DNA from: Gryganskiella cystojenkinii | Lineage: Eukaryota; Mortierellomycota; Mortierellomycetes; Mortierellales; Mortierellaceae | Assembly: GCA_015852425.1 (NCBI GenBank) | Contig: JAAAIG010000108.1 | Span: 1-64,000 of the forward strand | Direction: 5' to 3' | DNA: 64,000 nucleotides | Part shown: positions 56,506 through 64,000 of the stretch, piece by piece | How the letters are laid out: each line of letters opens with the position of its first letter | How positions within the stretch are numbered: position 1 is the first letter of the stretch | Made by a program: the position numbers and the translations under genes | Notes under the pieces: generated by a model | Told to the model about the DNA's origin: nothing | Databases searched by the model: none | What the model saw: the letters and a program-made list of their open reading frames with translations, nothing else

Positions 56506-57395
56506 TCAATAAGATTCCCGAGATAGAATATTGCCCATTTCAATAGTTTTGCCTTGATAAATATATTTCAAACGTGCAGTAGCCCTGACAATGCGTGAAT
56601 TAATCCAGCGGTCTTGTAGATATGTAGCAGCTGTGTCAGAATCGGAAGGTACTTCTTCAAGGTTAGATCAGGTGTGAGGGAGTGTCAAAGGTAATACTTT
56701 GTCTTGAATGAACAAGAGGCATTGGACTAGACAACAAGTGGCTGTTTATTCGGAAGCTGTTGTTTGTCAAGGCGAAGTTGCTCTTTCTTCCATCAGACAA
56801 CTATTCCCTCTCAGCTTGTTCTTGCCCAGTTTGCTGAACATGACGTCGGTTTTGCTGATTAAAGCTGTCACGTTACACTGAATTTCTCGCCTGGAAGATC
56901 ACTGCCTGCTCCCAGAGCGAGGGGTTGCAAGCGAAGGTCTGGAAGTTGCTCACAAACTCAGCAAGAGATATTGCTGCCAAGAACAAGGAATAGAAAACGG
57001 CTGCGGCATTATTGAAGGTCATGAATCAGATCTGCTCACCATTGGAGAACAAGCAGCTAATCTCCTCAGTCAGAACATTCCAGCGCGCCGCGGTTGCTAA
57101 AGTGTGCTCTCCCACTTACCAGGCTACAGCCCTCACGCCAACGCCCATGCAACCATTCTACACCAGAGTATCGCCAGTCTGAACAATTTAAGGAACGAGC
57201 GTGCATGCCCTTTCGCCGTAGGGTGCCATCTAACGTGGCGGGTGGGATGATATCCTTCTTTCCTATTATGCACCCAATGTCTACCTTCTCCACGCCGCTA
57301 TGGAAGTACAGCCCAGGGAAATTGCACATCGCACGACTTTCTTCGATGATCCTTTAGCATATGCTTTGTTCCATTGGCTGGAGTGGTTTTTACGT
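56506..57395. other. Region without a supported gene
   Basis: Open frames on both strands near 57066-57357 are short and unrecognised. It separates the small secreted protein from the 3' end of the alpha/beta hydrolase. Confidence 0.4.
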
Positions 57396-58670
57396 TTATT
57401 GTTCAAGAAAACGATTGATATCCCCCACAATCTCAGGCGTAGTATCAAAAAGCAAATGCCCGCCTTTGGAATACTCAATGTACTTGGATCCCTGGATCAA
57501 GGAATGGATCTGACGAGCGCCACGAGGCAGCTGTCCCACATCCTGAGCACCATGCAAGATCAAAGTCGGCTGCTGGATAGCCTTGACATACTCGGTCAGG
57601 TCATACACACTGCTGGCAGCAGCTTGGGCTATCATGGCTTCGGGCTTGCGATTGATCATGCCGTCATCAGTTCTGCGCAAAAAGGCGGCGACTTTGCGTG
57701 CGTTTTGGCGAAACTCGGGAGTCAGGCATGCCAAGAACAGCTTATGGATCAGATCGCGCCATTGTTGGGCGCTGGGTGGCATGGGGAGGTTCCCGAACCA
57801 TTCTTTCATCTGGGGGAGTAGTGGTCCCTCATTGCCAGACTTGTAAGTACTAATGAATAAAATATGCGAATCACAGCATTGGCTGTTAGTGCCAAGGAAG
57901 ACATGACGCCCCGTCGCTTTTTTGCAACGTGTCTCTACTTAAGCACGAAAACTAAGACCTTACGAGCTGACCAAGACCAGATGTTCCACGGTCACGTTGG
58001 CGGAATAGGTGTGCATGCTATCATACCCAGTGAGAAAGAAAGAGGGATTGACAAGCAAAGTGAGAACTTGAATATTATGGTTGTACCAATGTGAGGTTCT
58101 TCACCAAAAGACTCACTTACAATTGTTCTGAAACAAGGGTGCCCAGCGAGTACCCAAGGAGATTGATGTTCTTCCAGCCGAAATGCTGAGCCAGCTGGTG
58201 GACATCGCCTGCCATATTCTCCAGCGTGACGAACGAGTAGTTGCTCACGGTGGACTCTCCAATGCCACGCAGATCAGCGGTGAGCACAGGACGCGAGCTT
58301 GAAAGGCGGCCTATGACATCTCGCCAGTCGCTCTGAACCTGTCCACTAAAGGGCACATAAGACAATACAAAGGAGGGACAATTAGCAGTGCGCATGGACT
58401 TGATATTTCATCTGTCTTTCTATTCTTTCCCCAGTTTTTTCGGCGTGCGATGCATGCAGCTACTTACTTTCCTGGAACAAGAATAAGGGGTGTACCGGTC
58501 GCCTTGCGGTCCTTGTACAGATTATAGACAATGACGGATCCATCTGGAGTTGTGATGTTGCCCCTGATTGGGTTGACGTGAGGGTATCGTGTTGTTGTGC
58601 TGTCGACAGGAGCACCGGAGCAGATGGTCGCTGCGCCGACCAAAAGAGAGACGAGGAGCTTGAGCTGCAT
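57396..58670 (-). CDS. Secreted alpha/beta hydrolase, 311 aa
   Basis: Four exons on the minus strand: 58670-58468, 58345-58121, 58017-57964, 57849-57396. A signal peptide (residues 1 to about 20, ending CSGAP) leads into the fold: VIVYNLY, LILVPGNGQ (oxyanion-hole region), VLTADLRGIGEST, then the nucleophile elbow GYSLGT with Ser134. Asp264 (HGAQDVGQLP) and His292 (KGGHLLF) complete the triad. The 54-nt third exon restores the usual strand after the elbow (VEHLVLVSS). Length and order match small esterase/peroxidase-like hydrolases with a short four-helix cap. The substrate is unknown; action outside the cell is inferred from the leader. Confidence 0.85.
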
Positions 58671-58734
58671 TTTAGAAGTTATTAGTGATGTGATGAGTGC
58701 GTGGTGACGGTTCCAGCACAACCACTTAAGCTCC

Positions 58735-58742
58735 TTTATATA
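58735..58742 (-). promoter_or_regulatory. TATA box of the alpha/beta hydrolase gene
   Basis: On the minus strand TATATAAA lies about 65 bp upstream of the ATG at 58670, within an A/T run. The position is typical for a TATA element with a short leader. Confidence 0.5.
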
Positions 58743-59149
58743 TATTTTTTCTATTGTGGTTATCGTCCAAAGCCCAATAGATTCCAGATGACGGTGACAG
58801 GGATTGCGTGTGCTTTTCTCTAAGGGCTGTACTCCATCCGTCTTGGCATTTTTTCGAGGTCGTCACAATTTTGAAGCCCAATTGCCCAGGCTGCACACCA
58901 TTTTGCACTATTCTTAGATTCCTCGGCAGTAACGATCTCAACCATCACCTTCAAACACACCTGAGAGCGGCGTCGATCCGTCCGATCGTCAGGTGACAAC
59001 GCCCAGCGCAAGGATTTCAATGTCCCGAACCGAGTCTGACCTCGCTGGCTCTCACATAGACATCCTCTCCACACCTTGGTTGGGAATGAGTGGAGTAGAG
59101 GCACAAGCGGGGAGGTTGCATGGAAATGTCGTAATGGAGGAAGAATTAA

Positions 59150-60310
59150 CGTGAGAATAATGAGCGGGCTATTATGGGCGGCGTGGTGGAGAGAGCACAC
59201 GTCTGCATTACCTTGAAGTGGTCGCTGAACAATGGCAAAAGAAGTGGCAAATCGAATAAGGAAATTGATTCGGGATTCAGGTGACCCTTGGATGGGCGAC
59301 AATTCCCATCATCCACGTCCTCATTGTCCTCGTCATCATCTACTCCATAGCCGACTTCGTCATGAACAACGAACCCATCCTCCAACGTCATGATCAAGTT
59401 CGCGCACTGTCTCCCCTGTTGAAGAGACTCCTCGTCATAGAACTCGCCCTCATGATCTTGATCTGTCTCGTGAGCCGCATGGTTCCCAGTTTCAGTGGTG
59501 ACATTATCTTGAGCCAGGGCCAGCTCGCGAAGCTTGGTTATCGACCAATCTTGGAGAGGACTAGCGTTGGATCGATCGACTTTGCGCCATGGTGAATTGG
59601 GTCAGGTCATGGAATCTTGAATCCGTGAGTAGACGACAATTGGTTCTCCTTTCGACTTCGACGAGGCTCCCACGAATCGGCCACTCGAAGGACTCCAAAT
59701 CAATACAGACCCAACCTCAACCACCGTCGGAAAGGGGCTCGACACTATTGCTCGCAAACAAGGTTTTTAAGAGCTGTGGAAGCTCCTCTGGTGAGGGTTG
59801 GTTCGGTCTGGGATTGGTCACCTTTGCCGATATTTCATCGAGAAAAGGCAACTATACCACGCGCTTCAGTCTAGGCACCGAGCATAACTACAATCGGATC
59901 GCCCGACTTTATAAAACGAGGGAGAGTTAAAACGACGCAGGTTCTCGAGCGTTCGACCATGTTCCAGAATCGTCTCGATCGACAACGGGCCGAGAAGGCT
60001 ACAATAACGGAATCCTAGGGATTTCCAATCGCGAGATAAACCGGAATGTGAAGGTAAGAGTCGTGCATTGAAATTCAACTCCTCCAGGATAGGGCATCAC
60101 CTCTGACCCAAAAGATCGGTCACAAACTTGAGCTCGTTCCCACAACATTCCAAGCATCTTTTGGGGATCTTTCTTTTTGATATCTTTCATCACTCCTATC
60201 TTCTCCTCATGCCATACTGTCATTCCTTTTGGTTGATTCATGCAGAGTATCGAATCGAGGTCCTGCTTATACTTTAATACAGGAAAATATTGCTCTATCA
60301 GCATCAGAGT
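59150..60310 (-). pseudogene. Decayed F-box/LRR gene
   Basis: Reading the minus strand in pieces gives LRR-style text. There is SLGFRYCSLLGPLSIETILEH with GRTLENLRRF, then FLDEISAKVTNPRPNQPSPEELPQLL, then DWSITKLRELALAQ followed by a very acidic stretch (VDDDEDNEDVDD) and SISLFDLPLLLPLF. Stops lie between the pieces (for example TGA near 59610) and not all can be spliced out convincingly. The style matches the intact neighbour at 61898-63490, which also has an acidic insert. It is either a decayed copy or a gene with introns I could not place. Confidence 0.4.
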
Positions 60311-60892
60311 ATGAATGAATATTCAGTTTTTCACTCAGCGATTCCCTGGCCGGAAGCAAACCACTTTGCCTTCTAATATATATATATAAGATCCCCCTCC
60401 TTGCACATTCTTACTTTATTTCTTACCACTCATTACTCGCAAACAAACAAACAAAGTAAGTAACTTCGCTCTCAAGTCGTCATCTGCATTTGACTGCCAT
60501 AGTCTAGTCCGTCTCCCAAGCCTATACCCGCATGTCTTTTGGATAGTCTCTTGCTCGACTGTAGGCGAGACGCTTCTCTCATTGTATACTTTAACCATTT
60601 TCACATTCTTGCTCCATATTTTGCCTCGACAAACTGTCATATGCTGAAGTCGGGTATCACCACACTGTGTTTTCTCTCTCAGAGTCAAAATTTCCAATCA
60701 ATCGAATATTATTGAGAACTCTTCCACTTCCTCTTACCTCTCTTTTGTTCCTTTTATTCCTCTACATTCCCTAACTATCATTAACATAACCAGTCATTCG
60801 TTAGTCAAGGGTGTCTCTAATCAATCTCGTATGTGTTCCAACTATAGCAGCAATCGGTTGAATAACAACGCATCCTTCATTGATTTATCACC
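60311..60892. other. Upstream region of the cold-shock gene
   Basis: It contains ATATATATATA at about 60379-60389 and a long CT-rich leader with many CATT and TTCC runs. No gene is seen; this is probable promoter and 5' leader, perhaps with a leader intron. Confidence 0.4.
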
Positions 60893-61162
60893 ATGCAACT
60901 TTCTCGGTCAGTCGCTTTGTCAACGATCTTTTTATTGCTCACTTCTGCTCAAGTCATGTGTGCGACCGGCACCGTCAAGTGGTTCAACGCCGAAAAAGGT
61001 TTTGGATACATCTCACAAGATGGCGGAGGACCCGACGTCTTTGTTCATTACAGTGCTATAAATTCGGCAGGGTTCCGAGAGCTCCAGGAAAACCAGCTGG
61101 TCAATTTCGACGTCACGCAGGGTCCAAAAGGTCCACAAGCTGAAAACGTTACTCCAGCTTGA
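60893..61162 (+). CDS. Cold-shock domain protein with secretory leader
   Basis: Single exon, 89 aa. Residues 24-89 are a complete bacterial-type cold-shock domain: [17 protein letters not shown] with RNP1 (KGFGYI, 35-40) and DVFVHYSAI with RNP2 (VFVHY, 49-53). The ending is [15 protein letters not shown]. CspA-like proteins bind single-stranded RNA or DNA and melt RNA structure in the cytoplasm. Here about 22 residues with a Leu-rich hydrophobic core ([14 protein letters not shown]) precede the domain, a good signal peptide. An internal ATG (Met22) sits two codons before the point where bacterial Csp proteins begin, so internal initiation could give a normal cytosolic form. The close match to actinobacterial/proteobacterial Csp sequences suggests transfer from bacteria. 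Confidence 0.9.
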   Translation: MQLSRSVALSTIFLLLTSAQVMCATGTVKWFNAEKGFGYISQDGGGPDVFVHYSAINSAGFRELQENQLVNFDVTQGPKGPQAENVTPA

Positions 61163-61897
61163 ATATTATAAAAGCAGAAGCCGCTTAAACCACAACGTGC
61201 TCCACAACTGCCTTTTTTCACATTGCGAATAATTTTTAGCTAGGCAAACGCGCGATGGGTTTCGTGCCTTTTATTTTCTCTTTCTTGTTTGTCCAAAGTA
61301 CATTCAAGTCCAACATCAACATGGCGACCAAAGACCCTTTACATGACCGAGTGGCTCAGTTTAGAACTTATAAATGTATTTTTCTGATCCAGCCGTAGAA
61401 GATTATCCAACTAGACCATGATCAACTCATAAAGTTGATAGTCAGGTGCCTTGTTTTGCCTCTTGCTGACTAAAGCAGCAGCAGCAATGCTGCTCGACCG
61501 TGGTTGAGATTGTTGCAACCATCCCATGATAACTTCGGGCAGGCACCAAAACATGTTCCTGCCCTGAATCGAGATATCCAACATCTCGGATCTCGGCAAG
61601 CTCAGACCCTGAACTTGGGTGTAGCTTGCAGCTTTCTTGCAGTTGGTTTTGTCCTCCTCCTTCTGGTGAGCCATCTTTGCTCCCACTCATGCTCAATAAA
61701 AGTCGCAGTGTGTGTAATCTCGCCATGATCAGAGTGATTCGAAATTGAGCACCAAAACAAAATAAAATAAAAAACATCATCATTCATCACTGATTGCTGA
61801 TGGTATTTTGTTATGAAATGGGTGAAGTTGATGGTTTTCAGGGCGATCACATATCGACTGGATATCCTGTAATTAATTGGTGGTTCCTATCCTCCAT
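61163..61897. other. Intergenic region
   Basis: The 3' flanks of two convergent genes. Short open frames on both strands have no recognisable content. Confidence 0.5.
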
Positions 61898-63490
61898 CTA
61901 CGCATAATTGATCCATCTTTGATTCAGTTTCGGGAACGAGTCCAAATAATCCTTGATAGTTTCGTAGACGGGACAGCCGCTTTCCTCTTGCTCCGTCATG
62001 ATCGGGTCACGTCGGTAATCATCCCACTCCGTGTCCTCCCACTCTGGATACCACTCACTGTCGTCCTGGTTTATGATCGTAATATTCAAGACTTTCAGGT
62101 TCCTGCAAGCCCAACGGTAAATCTCCGGTGGCTCCTCGTCATCCGGTCCAAAGTAGCTTCCCTCATCGTCGCAGAGCTCGTCTTCATCCTCGTTAAAGTG
62201 AAACGGATCACCATTGAACAGATCTTGGACCTCGACATAGATTCCATGCAGGTTCAGGATGCGGAGTTTCTTAAACGTGCGCAGGATTTGAACAACCGGA
62301 CGAGACGCACCCACGCCATCCGTACTGTGATCACAGACGACCGTGAGATCTTCCAGCGTGTCTTTGAGAATGTGGGCACCTCTTGAGACGGCTTCGACCA
62401 CTCCGACGTCGGTAGCGCTGCCTCCTTCTTCCTCTCCCGCTGTTCTGTATTTTCTTCCTTGACCTGTCACATGAAGCGTCCTTAACCTGAGCCAGTGATC
62501 TCCCGAAACAGAGGGTGGGTTCTTCGGGATTGAGCATGAGAGAATAGCATCAAGATCCAGCGGCCCCATCCACTGGCCGCCCAAGACAAGATCCCTAAGT
62601 TGTCGACAAGACTCGTGCAGCGAACGCGCCAAAGTTTTGTATCGGGACGAGAGCTGTGTTTGGTCCGAAGTGGAATGTGGACTCTTATCGGCGTCGTGAA
62701 TCTCCAATCGGATCAGAGAGGGGCTTGATTGGATAATGGTTAGCAATGGATGAAACGAGCACCGGTTCGTCTTGATCTTGAGTTGCTTGAGTTTGTAGGA
62801 GGACCTGACAGCGAGGACACCATCAGACCGGAGGAGAGAAGACGGCGACGATGACGAGGACGACGACGAAGAAGAATCCTGAGACAATAGAGCATTGATT
62901 CCTTTGGTGACCAAGACCGTCGCCTCTGTCCTTGGAGGGTTCCTGTACTCCTCAAACCGCAGGCTCTCCAGACCGGGTACCGCGTCCAGGATCAACTCGA
63001 TGGCTCCGTTGGGGATGTTGACAGCTTCCAGGTCAAGGTATAAAAGGCTTTTCAGCCCGGCGAGTGTGCTGATAGCCCTGAAGCTGAGAGAAAGGTCTGA
63101 CCATCGGACGGTCAATCTCTTTAGCTGGTTTTTGTTGTTGCTGATGACCTGAAGAACATGGTCCGAGTTGTGTCTTTGTACAGTAGGCGGAGAGAATGTA
63201 ATCAACCCGCTAAATTCATTACCAGGCTGGGGTAATTGAGAATCGCGAGGGTAGACGAGCTCACGAACGTGGACCGAATATCGTGGGAGGGAACATTGGA
63301 CAATGCTGTGCTTCAACTGGCCAGGTCGGATTGTGCGCCAAAGCAATGAAGCAAATGGGCTGAACCATGACTTCTGGACTCTGCATGCGCGAGCGAGATC
63401 GGGTGGTGAAAGCTGTTTCCCAATTAGAGCGAGGATCTCTGGTACTCCAAGAGGGTTGCTGTTGTTGGAAGAGCCTGCTGCACCATCCAT
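61898..63490 (-). CDS. F-box/LRR protein, 530 aa
   Basis: Single exon. Residues about 13-52 are the F-box (LGVPEILALIGKQLSPPDLARACRVQKSWFSPFASLLW). Leucine-rich repeats follow (LKRLTVRWSDL, LLYLDLEAVNI, LKQLKIKTNR, LIRLEIHDAD, LRTLHVTGQG, LRILNLHGIYV, LKVLNITIIN). A poly-Ser stretch lies near residues 208-217 and an acidic insert (NEDEDELCDDEGSYFGPDDEEPPE) near 440. It is probably a substrate receptor of an SCF ubiquitin ligase. It lies head-to-tail with another LRR gene that runs off the window. Confidence 0.85.
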   Translation of the reverse strand: MDGAAGSSNNSNPLGVPEILALIGKQLSPPDLARACRVQKSWFSPFASLLWRTIRPGQLKHSIVQCSLPRYSVHVRELVYPRDSQLPQPGNEFSGLITFSPPTVQRHNSDHVLQVISNNKNQLKRLTVRWSDLSLSFRAISTLAGLKSLLYLDLEAVNIPNGAIELILDAVPGLESLRFEEYRNPPRTEATVLVTKGINALLSQDSSSSSSSSSSPSSLLRSDGVLAVRSSYKLKQLKIKTNRCSFHPLLTIIQSSPSLIRLEIHDADKSPHSTSDQTQLSSRYKTLARSLHESCRQLRDLVLGGQWMGPLDLDAILSCSIPKNPPSVSGDHWLRLRTLHVTGQGRKYRTAGEEEGGSATDVGVVEAVSRGAHILKDTLEDLTVVCDHSTDGVGASRPVVQILRTFKKLRILNLHGIYVEVQDLFNGDPFHFNEDEDELCDDEGSYFGPDDEEPPEIYRWACRNLKVLNITIINQDDSEWYPEWEDTEWDDYRRDPIMTEQEESGCPVYETIKDYLDSFPKLNQRWINYA

Positions 63491-63987
63491 TGTTGAACAC
63501 AGACGGGAGACGGATGCTGAAGGGTGGATGGGAGAAAAGGAAAGAGATGAGTACGGAAGAGTTGGGACAAACTTGTCTTGAGGATCGAAATTGTGACTGC
63601 ATTACTGCTCTCACTACAAACAGATCCCCGGACACTCGCCTTTTCAACACGGACACATCGCCACTTTTGAAGAATCTCTGCTTTCAACGTGGATCCACGA
63701 CCACTACGGCCAGGACCAGGACCATCCACATGGTCGATCTCAAGGACTTCTAAAGTATCCTTCAGGACTGATCCACTACTAACGACAGATTCGAGGACTT
63801 CTTCGTACCGTATCCCATTACAAACCACGTGGAGGTTCTGCAGGGGAAGGAATCGTCTGAGCTCGACTTCGTTTTGGGAACCTTCATTATGCTGTTGTTG
63901 GAAAGTCACCCTGGAGACGTCCAACAGATGATAAAGATGATCTTGTATCATCCATCGGCTAGAAACCACGAGATCCTCAAACGGTGG
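63424..63987 (-). CDS. Partial F-box/LRR-type gene, 3' part only
   Basis: The open frame enters from beyond the window. A CACTAG just before SCPPFEDLVVSSRWMI looks like a 3' splice site, so upstream exons lie outside. It encodes LRR-style text: LLDVSRVTFQQQH, LRRFLPLQNLHVVCNGIRYEEV, LKDTLEVLEIDH, ILQKWRCVRVEK. The nominal stop at 63424 would overlap the start of the next gene (63490) by 67 bp, so the true 3' end may be an earlier spliced exon. It resembles the ends of the other F-box/LRR genes here. Confidence 0.5.
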   Translation of the reverse strand, partial: PPFEDLVVSSRWMIQDHLYHLLDVSRVTFQQQHNEGSQNEVELRRFLPLQNLHVVCNGIRYEEVLESVVSSGSVLKDTLEVLEIDHVDGPGPGRSGRGSTLKAEILQKWRCVRVEKASVRGSVCSESSNAVTISILKTSLSQLFRTHLFPFLPSTLQHPSPVCVQQWMVQQALPTTATLLEYQRSSL

Positions 63988-64000
63988 GCAGGACTAGTGC

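Noticed and set aside
59281..59595. Plus-strand frame with hydrophobic stretches, as a small membrane protein
   Set aside because: It starts at TTG, and the opposite strand reads as LRR text over the same bases, which explains its composition.

Overview
This is a eukaryotic, fungal window. Most genes carry short GT-AG introns (about 55-230 bp) with CTAAC/CTAAT-like branch sequences and pyrimidine tracts. The gene set is that of a filamentous fungus: a halotolerance-type kinase, DBP10, TIM50, TM9SF3, an AAAP amino-acid transporter, aprataxin, DeSI and several F-box/LRR genes. The frequency of F-box/LRR genes, the intron style and a bacterial-type cold-shock gene suggest an early-diverging soil fungus such as Mortierellomycotina. 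That placement is inference, because no rRNA or marker phylogeny is available here.

Layout. 0-2.4 kb: a four-exon Ser/Thr kinase of the Hal4/Hal5/Npr1 type. 2.5-7 kb: two secreted proteins of unknown function. 7.3 kb: tRNA-Gly(GCC). 7.6-10.2 kb: a METTL25/RRNAD1-like methyltransferase. 10.6 kb: a 10-bp minisatellite interrupted by an assembly gap. 11-13.9 kb: a nine-exon amino-acid transporter with a 9-nt micro-exon. 14.6-20.2 kb: TIM50 and DBP10 share a divergent promoter. 21.8-24.1 kb: aprataxin with a very long N-terminal extension. 24.9-25.9 kb: a signal-peptide exon followed by a tandem array in which each complete unit looks like an intron. 26 kb: a probable Copia remnant. 26.8-31.8 kb: an F-box-like gene divergent from TM9SF3. 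33.3-35.8 kb: a membrane-anchored PLC-X-like protein. 36.2-40.2 kb: tandem F-box/LRR paralogues, the second split by one in-frame TAG. 40.9-42.8 kb: an LEA_2 membrane protein.

From 43 kb the window becomes more accessory. It holds a decayed Ty3-like gag-protease fragment, a diverged direct repeat of about 0.5 kb, and a second tRNA-Gly identical to the first with a matching upstream region. A DeSI peptidase (46-47.6 kb) and a 977-aa acidic low-complexity protein (48.1-51.3 kb) follow. Next are about 4 kb of broken reading frames, an AT-rich small secreted protein (56 kb), a secreted alpha/beta hydrolase (57.4-58.7 kb), a decayed F-box/LRR copy, a cold-shock-domain protein carrying a secretory leader (60.9 kb), and two more F-box/LRR genes, the last running off the end.

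All exon junctions were assigned by hand from GT/AG signals, reading-frame continuity and family motifs. Every spliced gene described as complete adds up to an uninterrupted frame. Two stretches of N (10717-10770 and 25509-25567) lie inside tandem repeats, so repeat copy numbers there are unknown.
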